Positions 18,814 through 30,621 are shown, counted from the stretch's first letter. The stretch is 64,000 nt of DNA from an uncultured Opitutia bacterium (GCA_903889525.1 CAISXT010000069.1:1-64000); one strand, 5' to 3'. Made by a program: numbers and translations. Notes: generated from the letters alone by a model not told the origin.

Positions 18814-19350
18814 TTAGAACTTGCGACGCACGCCGAGACCCCAGACGTCCGAATTGACGCTGGAAACTTCGACGCGGGTGAAGCTCAAATCGAGCGAGTA
18901 ATCGTGGTTCAGCATTTTGCTGATCGTCAGACCATACTGATTGTCATGGCCCTGACGGACGTAGGTGGCCCAAGCGCCGAAACCGCCACCAAGCGCTCGG
19001 TGGAGGCTGAGCGTGTAGCGCTCATCCGAGCCGATCGCGAGGGCAGCATCAGCGATACCACCAACATTCTTGAAGCGGTAGCCGAGCTGGACGAGGTCCT
19101 GGCCGTTACCGAGGTCGCCGCCAACAGAGGTTGCGCCTTGGACGAAGAGGTCGGAGCCGCCAAGATAACCAGTGGCACCGAGAGACCAGCCGTTCTGGTG
19201 ACCAGAGACGCCCGAGGTGCTTTCCTGGCCGTAGGTCAGGGAGACGTTGCTCGCGAACTGGGTCGACGGAGCGACGACGGTAGGCAGGGCCACCGCGGAG
19301 GCGGACGCAGCGATGAGGGTGAGGAAACCGAGGCTATAGGTATGCTTCAT
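18814..19350 (-). CDS. Outer-membrane beta-barrel-like protein
   Basis: Signal peptide MKHTYSLGFLTLIAASASAVA; alternating strands ending in a C-terminal aromatic (GLGVRRKF). Confidence 0.72.
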   Translation of the reverse strand: MKHTYSLGFLTLIAASASAVALPTVVAPSTQFASNVSLTYGQESTSGVSGHQNGWSLGATGYLGGSDLFVQGATSVGGDLGNGQDLVQLGYRFKNVGGIADAALAIGSDERYTLSLHRALGGGFGAWATYVRQGHDNQYGLTISKMLNHDYSLDLSFTRVEVSSVNSDVWGLGVRRKF

Positions 19351-19460
19351 ATTTAGGGTAGGGTATAAGATTAGACACGGGAACCTCGGCCGAGTTCCCA
19401 CCCAATCCAGGAAGGTTTAATCCCAATAAATGCTGAATATAAGGGGTTTAGGGGCTAGGC

Positions 19461-19495
19461 TTGACAGTGAACAAGTTTTCATAGAACATGCGTTC
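19461..19495 (+). promoter_or_regulatory. lexA promoter/operator: TTGACA plus two tandem LexA-like boxes
   Basis: TTGACA 19461-19466; GAACAAGTTTTC 19469-19480 (one mismatch to GAAC-RNRY-GTTY); GAACATGCGTTC 19484-19495 (full match). Confidence 0.75.
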
Positions 19496-19498
19496 ACT

Positions 19499-20158
19499 AT
19501 GGAAGAACTGACCAAGAAGCAGCGAGCCATCCTTGACTACATGAAAGCCCATGTGGCCGAGCACACCTATTGGCCAAGCATCCGCGACATCCAGGCCAAG
19601 TTCCGCTTCGCCTCGACCAATGCCGTCTTCGGCCACCTCCAAGCCCTAGAGCGTAAGGGCGTGCTCCAGCGCATTCCCGGCGCCGCTCGGGCCTACAAGA
19701 TCGTCCCCGAAATCGTTGCGAACCTTTCAGATAATATCATCCGCTATGAAGGCCCGGGAGAGGACGCCATCGAGTTGAATGGGATTCCGTTGGTCGGCCA
19801 TATCGCCGCTGGCTTCCCAGACTATACGGAATCTTCCGGCGTCCTCAATACCATGCAGGCTCCGATTTCCGAAGGCTCGCGCCGTCGTGCTCCGCAAGCT
19901 TTTGCGCTACGTGTCCGCGGTGACTCCATGATTGATGCGGACATCCACGATGGCGACACCGTGATCATCGAGCCCGGTCAGGCGAAACACGGAGACATTG
20001 TCGCAGCTTTGATTGACGGCGAAACGACGCTCAAGCGCTTGATCAAGCAGGGGAACAAAACCTACCTGCAGGCCGCTAATCAGAACTACCCAGACCTGAC
20101 GCCCGTGCAGTCGCTCGTAATCCAAGGCATCGCGAAGTCCGTCGTTAAGTCGATCTAG
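19499..20158 (+). CDS. lexA: LexA repressor
   Basis: N-terminal wHTH MEELTKKQRAILDYMKAHVAEHTYWPSIRDI; AAGF cleavage site; VRGDSMIDADIHDGD (Ser) and GETTLKRL (Lys) catalytic motifs. Confidence 0.95.
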   Translation: MEELTKKQRAILDYMKAHVAEHTYWPSIRDIQAKFRFASTNAVFGHLQALERKGVLQRIPGAARAYKIVPEIVANLSDNIIRYEGPGEDAIELNGIPLVGHIAAGFPDYTESSGVLNTMQAPISEGSRRRAPQAFALRVRGDSMIDADIHDGDTVIIEPGQAKHGDIVAALIDGETTLKRLIKQGNKTYLQAANQNYPDLTPVQSLVIQGIAKSVVKSI

Positions 20159-20195
20159 AGAAAGCTCCCGAGAGCATTACCCAATGCCAGTCGGG

Positions 20196-21506
20196 TCAGT
20201 AAGAGACGACCTGGAACACCCCTTGACTGACGGCGGTGGCCTCAGCCGCCGTAACCCAGCGTTCCTCAAATTCCGGCCCCCAGGAATCAGAAACGGCAAT
20301 CTCTCCGGTCTCTTTGTTATACCCGATGATCATGCACGCATGGGCGGTCGCACGATCTACCTTGAGTGGCTTGGCATCCTTGCGCGCCGGAGTAATTTCC
20401 TTTTTCCACGCCTTGGGATCCTTCATATCGACGCGCAATTTCATCCGCTCATTGGCGAGGGCGTTATATTCCTTGGTCGAAAACATCCCCCAGATGATGG
20501 GCAACCCCCGATCGACATATTTCGCAACAAAAGTTGGGTCGACCTTGGCCATCGAGCCTCCCTCAATTTTCCGACCACCGGCGACCACGGCATCATGCGC
20601 CCCGGCGGCCAGAGCCGTGAGGGAAGTGCCGCCCCCTGCCCCGCTATGTCCTGCCATCGCGAGGACATACATGTCGGCCGGAACCCCCATATAACGGAGG
20701 GCTCGCTCCCAGGTGGCCGGCGCGCAGTAGCCCTTGGGGCCCTGGTTGACCATGGGGATGTCCTTTAGTAGCACATCACCGTTCTCACGACGCAAGATGC
20801 GGGTCTTCGAGCGCGCCATCAATTCACTATCCGAGATGCGGGACTTGCCGCCGAGATCGGCGGTGGCGGAGGGCATCACCCGCAAAGCGACATATTCATC
20901 CCGCGGGGCGCTCAAAAGGAACGCGTGTTCCTTCCAGTCCCAACGCGTCGAGACCTCGCTCGTCTGCTTCCCCTGCCCCATGCGCTCCGCGACCGGTGCC
21001 CCAAAAAGTTTGGTGAGTGCGGTGGTCAGGTTTTTCTTATCATCGGCAATCGCCTTTTTGAAATCCTTAATCTGCCCATCGCGGGCAGCGAGGGCCTCTT
21101 TATCGGGCTTACCCGCCTTCGGTACGTAACTCACCGAATCTCCCTTGTTAGCGAAGATGAGTGAAAGGAGCGACGGGCCATTCTTGTCCGCATATAAGGC
21201 GACAGAGAAAGGTCGGCAGCCGAAGAGTCGGGCCGCATCATCAGGATAAGAACGGAAGCTCAGCTCACTTTCGGTCTTAGATTCAAGGGGCCAACGCAAA
21301 CGATCAGCCAAGACCGAAGCCTCGTCATTCCAGAGCTTGTCATCCGTGAAGAGTTCGACTCCGAGCAACTCGTTCACCTGCGCGAAGGTTGTCTCGGCGA
21401 CGGGTGCCTTACCTGGCACGGTCGGCGTCGTTGGTGCGCCCAGCAGAACCCCAGGACTCACGGGAAGGAGCCAGCCGAGCATCACCGCAACAAGGGTATA
21501 ACGCAT
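20196..21506 (-). CDS. Secreted C39-like/papain-fold cysteine peptidase
   Basis: Signal peptide; NQGPKGYCAPATWERALRYMG (Cys), HACMIIGYNKETGEIAVSDSWG (His/Asp). Confidence 0.72.
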   Translation of the reverse strand: MRYTLVAVMLGWLLPVSPGVLLGAPTTPTVPGKAPVAETTFAQVNELLGVELFTDDKLWNDEASVLADRLRWPLESKTESELSFRSYPDDAARLFGCRPFSVALYADKNGPSLLSLIFANKGDSVSYVPKAGKPDKEALAARDGQIKDFKKAIADDKKNLTTALTKLFGAPVAERMGQGKQTSEVSTRWDWKEHAFLLSAPRDEYVALRVMPSATADLGGKSRISDSELMARSKTRILRRENGDVLLKDIPMVNQGPKGYCAPATWERALRYMGVPADMYVLAMAGHSGAGGGTSLTALAAGAHDAVVAGGRKIEGGSMAKVDPTFVAKYVDRGLPIIWGMFSTKEYNALANERMKLRVDMKDPKAWKKEITPARKDAKPLKVDRATAHACMIIGYNKETGEIAVSDSWGPEFEERWVTAAEATAVSQGVFQVVSY

Positions 21507-21583
21507 TGCGTCAACGTAGGCCCCTCCATCGTTAGCGCAAGAAAGGGATGAAGACTAAGCGGGGGGCTTGTTCCCGCCGACGA

Positions 21584-22558
21584 TTAAAGACCCCAAGCCT
21601 TCAACTGCACATCAATGGCGGCACCCACGATATCATAACCCTTATCCGTCGGGTGCAGGAAATCGCCCATGATATCTTTCGCAATGCGGCCATCGGAAAC
21701 GAGCAACTTGGGGGAAACATCGACGAAGGCATCGCAGATCTTCGCCGCGCGTTCCTTGAGGAACATATTGGTATCAATGACCCGATTACGCGTGGCATCC
21801 GGACGCTCAGAACGAGGAAGCAAGGCCAGCAGCAAGATTTTGGCCTGTGGAGCCTGCCGGCGGATTTCGCGGCAAACCTCGGAAATGCCATCGACGGTTT
21901 CCGGGACGGTCTGGGTGGCGCCGGAAAGATTATTGGTGCCGATGAGCACGACGAACGCCTTGGGCTTGAGCCCGGAGACTTCACCATGGCGCAAACGCCA
22001 GAGGACATTCTCGGTACGGTCCCAGCCATAACCGAGGTTGATTGGATGATGCGGGGCAATCCACTTGTCCCACGACTCACGCCCCGCAATGCGCTTGGCC
22101 CTGGGCTCGCCAGACCAGAAATGGGTAATCGAGTCACCGATAAACACGACATCGGCCTGAATGGCGCCAGGCTTATTAAGGGCGAGAATCTCATTGTGCC
22201 GCGTCACCCAATCATAGGAGCGCCAGTCACGATTCTGCGTGAGCGGGGTCTCGGCGGAGTTGGGGGCGCGCGAAGGGTCAACGGGGAGTGACTTGGTCAC
22301 AACCTTACCGACGATATTCTTCTCATCGAATTGTGCAGCCTTCACGATGCCGCCGAGCGGCAACTCAATCGGGGCCAGATAATTGCCGGCACTGAAATCG
22401 GGATCCTTGCCATTAAGCGTATAGCGAATGACGTCCGTGGGTTTGTCGGGGTAGATAATCACGGACTTCGAGCCGGCATCATAAATCAGGTCAAAACCCG
22501 AGGCCGCAGCCGCGAGACTCGAGACAGTGGCAATAATGAGCAATTTGAGGGAAGACAT
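21584..22558 (-). CDS. SGNH/GDSL-type esterase (PAF-acetylhydrolase-like) with N-terminal beta domain
   Basis: VVFIGDSITHFW, GYGWDRTENVLWRL, VVLIGTNNL, DFLHPTDKGY. Confidence 0.88.
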   Translation of the reverse strand: MSSLKLLIIATVSSLAAAASGFDLIYDAGSKSVIIYPDKPTDVIRYTLNGKDPDFSAGNYLAPIELPLGGIVKAAQFDEKNIVGKVVTKSLPVDPSRAPNSAETPLTQNRDWRSYDWVTRHNEILALNKPGAIQADVVFIGDSITHFWSGEPRAKRIAGRESWDKWIAPHHPINLGYGWDRTENVLWRLRHGEVSGLKPKAFVVLIGTNNLSGATQTVPETVDGISEVCREIRRQAPQAKILLLALLPRSERPDATRNRVIDTNMFLKERAAKICDAFVDVSPKLLVSDGRIAKDIMGDFLHPTDKGYDIVGAAIDVQLKAWGL

Positions 22559-22690
22559 AGCGAGGGGGCTACCCAGACGATGAGGACACCAGCCGAGGAC
22601 GCAAGAGGCGGTTAAGCCGCAACCATTTAGCCATTAAAGGGCTGATAAGCTTGGCTAGCGGCACTCAAAACACCCCAGTAGACTCGGCAC

Positions 22691-23494
22691 TCAGTTTCGC
22701 CGCAGGACCAAAATCACGTCGGAGTACTCAAGATCAAGCTTACGCGTGGAAGCTAAGTCGTAATGAAAATCATGGCAGACGACGAGTTCGAGCGAAGGCA
22801 CGCGGGCAAGCAAGGCACGGATTTCCCGGGGTGAGTAGGTTCGGAAATTCCAGAGTGTCTCCTCGGTTCGGGTGACGCCGGACTCGGTGATACGCATGCG
22901 TGTCCGCATCGCTTCGGTGCGTGACTTTCGATTGGCAGGAGCAGACCAAGTATCACTCACAACGCGGATACCTGGCTTGCGCCCGATCCATCGTTCATGG
23001 TCGGGCGGCGTGTGCTTGTAATCCGTGAGATGCAGCCCGAGCATGAGCAGACCACCCGGGCGAAGCGCCTTGGCCATCCGACGAAGCGAACGGACGGCAC
23101 CCGCCTCCGTGTCGATATACTTGAAGGTACTCACAAAACAGTGAGCGACGTCGTAACGTGCCGCCTTGGGCACCTTGAAATCCTGGAGGCGATCGCGCCA
23201 CACCCTGCCCTTGAGCCCTTTCGCCTTGAGTCGATCCTTCGCGAAGGCCACTTGATGGCGATTTAAGTCAAACCCATGAACGACATGGCCGCGGACGGAA
23301 AGTGACTCCAACAATCTTCCGGAGCCACAGGCCGGCTCGAAGACCCTCATCGGACCATCCAGCTTCGGCCCATGCTTCTTTATGATACCCTCGATGAAGC
23401 GGGTCTCCTTCGGCGTATAGTCCGCGTAGACCATGTCGTAATACAACGGGGAGTCATACCACGCCGTGGCGGAATTCTCAGAAGACTTACTCAT
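22691..23494 (-). CDS. Class I SAM-dependent methyltransferase
   Basis: MRVFEPACGSGRLLESLSVRGHVVHGFDLN motif I/II; RPGGLLMLGLHL. Confidence 0.87.
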   Translation of the reverse strand: MSKSSENSATAWYDSPLYYDMVYADYTPKETRFIEGIIKKHGPKLDGPMRVFEPACGSGRLLESLSVRGHVVHGFDLNRHQVAFAKDRLKAKGLKGRVWRDRLQDFKVPKAARYDVAHCFVSTFKYIDTEAGAVRSLRRMAKALRPGGLLMLGLHLTDYKHTPPDHERWIGRKPGIRVVSDTWSAPANRKSRTEAMRTRMRITESGVTRTEETLWNFRTYSPREIRALLARVPSLELVVCHDFHYDLASTRKLDLEYSDVILVLRRN

Positions 23495-23574
23495 CGTAGG
23501 AATTTAAATGGAATTCACCGTCATGATGAGCTGCTTCGCAGCAGTTCACCATGCCAGCAGAGCCCCTGCTCGAC

Positions 23575-25539
<1,965 letters not shown>

Positions 25540-25569
25540 TCACGGAAACGGGGATGTTATGACTGCACA

Positions 25570-25655
25570 ATCCGCTTCCTACGGCGCCGAAGCGCATCAG
25601 GTACGAGGGTTCGAGGCCAAGCCTCATCTCAGTCCGGTAGCGGACTCCCCTGGGA
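25570..25655 (-). promoter_or_regulatory. TPP riboswitch (THI element) of thiC
   Basis: Minus strand CCCAGGGGAGTCCGCTACCGGACTGAGATGAGGCTTGGCCTCGAACCCTCGTACCTGATGCGCTTCGGCGCCGTAGGAAG carries CUGAGA, ACCC...ACCUGAU and CGUAGGAA cores. Confidence 0.9.
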
Positions 25656-25796
25656 AAGACTAGGAAGGAACGTCTTAATGAAGACCGACTACCCTGGGGA
25701 AGCAAGACCTTGCTCGGCTCTCGGCTGAGTTTATGACCGAGACCACGGCCGTCAGGCGTAAGCACAATCCCCACCCTTCCCCTCAGTTCACCAAAC

Positions 25797-25827
25797 AAAA
25801 AGGCCCGACAATATGTCGGGCCTTTTT
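25797..25827 (-). terminator. Intrinsic terminator of dnaA
   Basis: GGCCCGACA-ATA-TGTCGGGCC flanked by A5 and T5. Confidence 0.9.
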
Positions 25828-25848
25828 GACGTCTTTGATAACCGGAAA

Positions 25849-27210
25849 TCAGCGATTCATCGACAGCTGGGCGCGGAGATACTCGACCGTGCGACGTACG
25901 TTAGCATCTACTTCCATCTGATTCACCACCGTCTTGCGGGCATGAATCACGGTGCCGTGATCGCGACCGCCAAAAGCTTGGCCGATGGACACGAGCGACA
26001 TCCCGGTGAGCTGGGTGGCAAGGTACATCGCAATCTGGCGAGGGAAAGCGATGTTCTGCATGCGACGCTTGGAGGTCATGTCGGACATCTGGATACGGTA
26101 ATGCTCGGCCACCTTGCGCTGGATGACTTCCGCCGTGAGGGTGTGGCTGGCTTCCTCGACGAGGATGTCATGGAGTAGCTTCTCGACTTGGGCGAGTTCG
26201 AGGGGCTTACGGGTCATGCCGGTGAGGCCGACAATACGGGTGACGGCACCCTCGAGGTTACGGACATTCCGGGCGACGCGGGAAGCAATGAACTCGGCAA
26301 TTTCGGGCTGGAGGTCGAGGCCACGGGCCGCGGCCTTCTTCCGCAGGATCGCAATGCGGGTTTCAAGGCCAGGAGCCTGGATGGAAGCGACCATCCCCCA
26401 CTGGAAACGCGAAACGAGGCGCTCTTGGAGCTTGGCGATCTCCGAAGCCGGACGATCGCTCGTGAGGACGACCTGCTTATGATTATTATGCAGCTCGTTG
26501 AAGGTGTGGAAGAACTCATCCTGCGTGGACTCCTTACCCGCGAGGAAATGAATGTCGTCAATCAGGAGCAGGTCGAGTTCGCGATAACGGCGGCGGAAGG
26601 AAGCCACGCTTCCCGTCTGCAGGGCCTGGATGAAATCGTTGGTGAAAGTCTCGGAGGAAATGTAAGCGATGCGAGCCTGCGGATTAGCGGCATAGACCGA
26701 GTGCGCGATGGCGTGCATCAAGTGGGTCTTACCGAGACCGGTCGGACCGTGGATGAAAAGCGGGTTGTAGTAATGACCAGGCTCCTTGGCGACGGCGAGC
26801 GAAGCACCGTGCGCCATTTCGTTTTCCGGACCGACGATGAAATTATCGAAAGTGTTCGTCGCCTTGATGGCCGGAGCTGGCGAAGCGGTGGCGACTTGGC
26901 GCACCGAACGCGTCACAGGCGCGGAAGCGATCGGGGCTTCGCGCGATGTGTCGGCGATCGCGGTCAAGCGGTAGTCCATGTTGCGACCCGCAACCAGGGT
27001 GAGCTGACGACGGAGCACTTCGCCATAGTTGCTATTAACCCAAGCCTCGGTGAGAACCGAAGGCGCCTCCAGGACGAGAACCTTACCTTCGAGGATGGAA
27101 ACCGGCTTGAGGGCGGAAATCCAAGTTTCGAAATCGGCGCGGGGCAAAGTGTTGCTCAGTTCGGATTTGGCGGTCTCCCAGAGGGAAAGGTGGCTGACGG
27201 AAGGGGACAT
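25849..27210 (-). CDS. dnaA: Chromosomal replication initiator protein DnaA
   Basis: GPTGLGKTHLMHAIAH (Walker A), LLIDDIHFLAGKESTQDEFFHTFNELH (Walker B), C-terminal QAFGGRDHGTVIHARKTV. Confidence 0.97.
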   Translation of the reverse strand: MSPSVSHLSLWETAKSELSNTLPRADFETWISALKPVSILEGKVLVLEAPSVLTEAWVNSNYGEVLRRQLTLVAGRNMDYRLTAIADTSREAPIASAPVTRSVRQVATASPAPAIKATNTFDNFIVGPENEMAHGASLAVAKEPGHYYNPLFIHGPTGLGKTHLMHAIAHSVYAANPQARIAYISSETFTNDFIQALQTGSVASFRRRYRELDLLLIDDIHFLAGKESTQDEFFHTFNELHNNHKQVVLTSDRPASEIAKLQERLVSRFQWGMVASIQAPGLETRIAILRKKAAARGLDLQPEIAEFIASRVARNVRNLEGAVTRIVGLTGMTRKPLELAQVEKLLHDILVEEASHTLTAEVIQRKVAEHYRIQMSDMTSKRRMQNIAFPRQIAMYLATQLTGMSLVSIGQAFGGRDHGTVIHARKTVVNQMEVDANVRRTVEYLRAQLSMNR

Positions 27211-27599
27211 GGGAAAGGGGGAAGGTTGAGAAAGGTTGTTCACAGGCTCTTTGGAAGCCCGAAAGTGAGGTATTTTTTATAAAAGGGGTATGAAGGGATT
27301 CGATGGGCGACTGGACGGGCTTTGCGCGACGGGAAGAGGCCACGCTAAGGCGTCATGTAAGTCGTTGCTGAAAGGATGGTTGCGGTGCTTAAAAGTGGTT
27401 TCCTTCATTTAGGATCGGGTGAAGGGGCCGCGATGCATCCCAGAAGGACGAATCGGAGCGCATTTGTGAACCCGTTCCAGAGAGGGACAAGTGCAAGCCC
27501 TGCACAGGTTATTAACAAGACCCCTGTAGATAAGAAAATGAGGTTTCTGTTGCACGCCTGTCACCCAATCACCGAACCCCAATGGATAGGGAGTTTAAT

Positions 27600-28604
27600 T
27601 CATGCGGCGACTTCCCCGAGATGCGCGTCCCGCAGGTGCCGCAAGTCGTCAAGCGTCAAACAGTACCTCAGCCGATCGCGTAATTTACGTCCACCGGGCA
27701 GTCCATGCGTGAGCGGATGGAGTCGATCGAGCATCCAGCGCACATCACGCGAGCCCAGTCGCGTCGCATGCACTTCGATCGTCAGTTCAGCCAAGCGCAG
27801 CATACAATCCCAGCGCTGACGCGTCGTCACGACCAACGATTCCGCCTCTCTCCCCTCCATCGAAGCTTTGATCTGGGCAAAAACCCAAGGATTACCGAGA
27901 GCCGCCCGACCAATCATCAGGCCGGAGACGCCGGTCTCGGCCCGACGGCGCATGGCTGAGGCCCCATCCTTGACGTCACCATTACCAATCACGGGAATAT
28001 TAACCGCCGCCGCGACCTGGGCGATCCAGCCCCAATGAGCTTCCCCGGAGTAACCTTGCTCCTTGGTGCGGCCGTGGACCGCAATGGCCTCGACCCCGAG
28101 TTGCTCAAGGCGACTGGCGACTTCGACGGCCACGATGGTGGAATGATCCCAGCCGAGGCGCATCTTCGCCGTGAGCGGGATGTCGGGAATCGCATCCTTC
28201 ACTGCCTTCACGAGGTCATAGAGGAGCGGCGGGCAGCGCAGTAAACCGGAGCCGGCATTTTGCTCGATGACTTTATGGGCGGGACAACCGAAATTTAGAT
28301 CCAGAAAGTCCGGCCGCATGCGATCGCACACCAGCCGGGCGGCCTTAGCCATCGAGGCGGGGGTGGCCCCGAAGATTTGCACGCCCATCGGCCGCTGAGA
28401 CTCCGTGAAATCGACCATTTCCCAGGCTTTGGCGTTATCACGGATCAACGCTTCGGATTGGACGAACTCCGTCACCATCACGTCAGCCCCCTGCTCCTTA
28501 CAGAGCTGGCGGAAGGCTACATCCGTATGGCGGGCCATAGGCGCGAGGTAGAGAGGGAACTTCCCCGGGCCAAACCACGGCAGGCGGGGGGCGAGCTTAC
28601 TCAC
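27600..28604 (-). CDS. dus: tRNA-dihydrouridine synthase family protein
   Basis: YLAPMARHTDVAFRQLC, DLNFGCPAHKVIEQNAGSGLL, AIAVHGRTKEQGYSG, VIGNGDV, GVSGLMIGRAALGNPW; probable GTG start at 28604. Confidence 0.92.
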   Translation of the reverse strand: MSKLAPRLPWFGPGKFPLYLAPMARHTDVAFRQLCKEQGADVMVTEFVQSEALIRDNAKAWEMVDFTESQRPMGVQIFGATPASMAKAARLVCDRMRPDFLDLNFGCPAHKVIEQNAGSGLLRCPPLLYDLVKAVKDAIPDIPLTAKMRLGWDHSTIVAVEVASRLEQLGVEAIAVHGRTKEQGYSGEAHWGWIAQVAAAVNIPVIGNGDVKDGASAMRRRAETGVSGLMIGRAALGNPWVFAQIKASMEGREAESLVVTTRQRWDCMLRLAELTIEVHATRLGSRDVRWMLDRLHPLTHGLPGGRKLRDRLRYCLTLDDLRHLRDAHLGEVAA

Positions 28605-29959
28605 GGACGACCGTCCTTCTTCTTCAGGGCGGCTTTCAACTGGCGCCAATGGGCGAGACGTTCGGCGATCTGAACTTCAGCCCCAGCCTCGCCGGGTTGG
28701 TAAAGCGAAAGCGGCTTCGACAAATAATCCTGCCCACTGATGCCCTCCGGATAATCATGGCTGTAGCGATAGGTGCCGCCATTACCCAGACGCTTGTTAG
28801 TCGAATTATGAGCGTCCTTGAGATGCAACGGGACTTCCTGCCGTGGCTGGGTACGGACGGCATTCTTGGCGGCGGAGATGGCCAGCGTCGTACTGTTACT
28901 CTTCGGCGAAAGTGCGAGCAAGATGGTCGCATGCGCCAAGGCGTATTCGCACTCTGGCAGACCAACCAGCTCACAAGCCTGGAAAGCAGCGGTCGCCACC
29001 CCGAGTGCACGGGAATCGGCGAGACCGATGTCTTCGGAAGCACAGATGACCAGTCGGCGAGCGATGAAGCGGGGCTCCTCCCCTCCTTCGAGCATCAGGA
29101 AGAGCCAGTATAAAGCGGCATCAGGATCGCCGCCACGGACCGACTTAATGAAGGCGGATGCCGTATCGTAATGGTCATCACCGCCGTCATCATAACGGAT
29201 GCGTCGCTCGCGGGCGAAGGAGGCTACAGCCTCATCGGTCACGGTACCGAGTGCTGGCGCCGAGAGCACGAGCGTCTCGAGGCAATTCAGCGCGCGCCGG
29301 AGATCGCCCGAGGCCATTTCGGCTACTTGCTGTAAGACTCTGGGGGAGGCCTTGATGCCAAGTGCCCCGAGCCCGCGCTCCGCATCAGCCAAGGCGGTGC
29401 CGAGAAATGTCGCGATTTCGCCGACGGAAAGCGGATCAAGTCGGAATAAGTGACTACGGCTCAACAAGGCCGGCACCACGTAAAGCCCGGGATTATGCGT
29501 GGTGCAGCCGATCAGGCGAACGACGCCCGCCTCAACGTCGGGAAGGAGCAGGTCCTGTTGCGCTTTATTGAAGCGATGGATTTCATCCACCACCAAGACG
29601 GTCTTACGCGACGGCTGGCGACGAGCTTGCGCGAGCACTTCGCGGAGCTCAGCAGCCCCAGAAAGGACGGCGTTAACGCGGACCACATGCGAGTCGGTCT
29701 CGGCCGCGATAACTTCAGCGAGGGTGGTCTTCCCGCAACCGGGGGGGCCGTAAAAAAGCAAGGACCCGAAATTGTCGGCTTTGATCAACCTCGGGAGCAA
29801 TGCCTCTTCGCCGAGCAACCCAGCGTGTCCCACAACTTCCGCAAGATTACGCGGGCGCATGCGCGCAGCCAGTGGGCGGCGGCGGGCAGGCACGGCATCG
29901 GGCACGCCCTGACTCAAGCCAGGAAGGGCGTCATCCGACCCAAGGCGCCGCTCAGCCAC
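28601..29959 (-). CDS. rarA: Replication-associated recombination protein A (RarA/MgsA AAA ATPase)
   Basis: LAARMRPRNLAEVVGHAGLLG, FYGPPGCGKTTLAEVIA, VDEIHRFNKAQQDLLLPDVEAG, IGCTTHNPG. Confidence 0.95.
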   Translation of the reverse strand: MAERRLGSDDALPGLSQGVPDAVPARRRPLAARMRPRNLAEVVGHAGLLGEEALLPRLIKADNFGSLLFYGPPGCGKTTLAEVIAAETDSHVVRVNAVLSGAAELREVLAQARRQPSRKTVLVVDEIHRFNKAQQDLLLPDVEAGVVRLIGCTTHNPGLYVVPALLSRSHLFRLDPLSVGEIATFLGTALADAERGLGALGIKASPRVLQQVAEMASGDLRRALNCLETLVLSAPALGTVTDEAVASFARERRIRYDDGGDDHYDTASAFIKSVRGGDPDAALYWLFLMLEGGEEPRFIARRLVICASEDIGLADSRALGVATAAFQACELVGLPECEYALAHATILLALSPKSNSTTLAISAAKNAVRTQPRQEVPLHLKDAHNSTNKRLGNGGTYRYSHDYPEGISGQDYLSKPLSLYQPGEAGAEVQIAERLAHWRQLKAALKKKDGRP

Positions 29960-29964
29960 AAAGA

Positions 29965-30567
29965 TTACTTCTCCTCGGCGAACGGCACCAAGTGGCAGTA
30001 AGGCTTCGTGCCGCGGAGCTGATAATGACGCTGATGATACTCCTCAGCGCGCCAGAACTTCGGGGCCTCCTGAATTTTCGTGGCAATCGGCTGAGAGTAG
30101 ACCTTGGCCGCCGTGAGGGCGGTCATGATCGACTCGGCCATCTTCTGCTGCTCCGCCGAGTGGGTGAAGATGACCGAGCGATATTGATCACCGCGATCTG
30201 GCCCCTGCCGGTCGACCTGCGTCGGGTTATGCATGCGGAAGAAATATTCCGTCAGAGTCTTGTAAGACACCTTGGCTGGGTCGAAGGTCACCTCGATGAC
30301 TTCCGCATGGCCACTAGTGTGCGAGCAGACATCCTCATAAGTAGGATTAGCAATCTTGCCGCCGGCATAACCGCTAACCGCGGAAATCACCCCGGGGATT
30401 TTGGCGTACTGGTATTCAACGCCCCAGAAACAACCGGCGCCGTAAGTGGCTTTTTCGAATTTGGGAGCGGTGGGCATGGGCTTGGAAGAAACAGCGGTGG
30501 GCTCGGCGGCGGTAACGGCTACACCGACGAGCAGGAGAGGGGTCAGGAAGGAAAGAAGCTTGGGCAT
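29965..30567 (-). CDS. msrA: Peptide-methionine (S)-S-oxide reductase MsrA
   Basis: YGAGCFWGVEYQYAKIPGVISAVSGYAGG, GHAEVIEVTFDP, FFRMHNPTQVDRQGPDRGDQYRS. Confidence 0.95.
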   Translation of the reverse strand: MPKLLSFLTPLLLVGVAVTAAEPTAVSSKPMPTAPKFEKATYGAGCFWGVEYQYAKIPGVISAVSGYAGGKIANPTYEDVCSHTSGHAEVIEVTFDPAKVSYKTLTEYFFRMHNPTQVDRQGPDRGDQYRSVIFTHSAEQQKMAESIMTALTAAKVYSQPIATKIQEAPKFWRAEEYHQRHYQLRGTKPYCHLVPFAEEK

Positions 30568-30621
30568 GGCAGTGCCCCCATACTTTGGAGGATTTTTGGT
30601 CTAAAGCAAGGTGGGAGGAAT

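Noticed and set aside
22664-22676. CTCAAAACACCCC shared with 14031-14043
   Set aside because: A single 13-mer match between intergenic regions is expected by chance at this length
26188-27282. 364-aa plus-strand ORF
   Set aside because: Antisense to dnaA; GC-rich codon bias creates long shadow ORFs
27211-27599. Possible oriC in the gap upstream of dnaA (TGTAGATAA at 27525, TTATTAACA at 27509, TTGTTCACA at 27237)
   Set aside because: The boxes are degenerate (1-2 mismatches), and genes on both sides of dnaA run in the same direction, with no replichore-type strand switch; GC-skew was not computed
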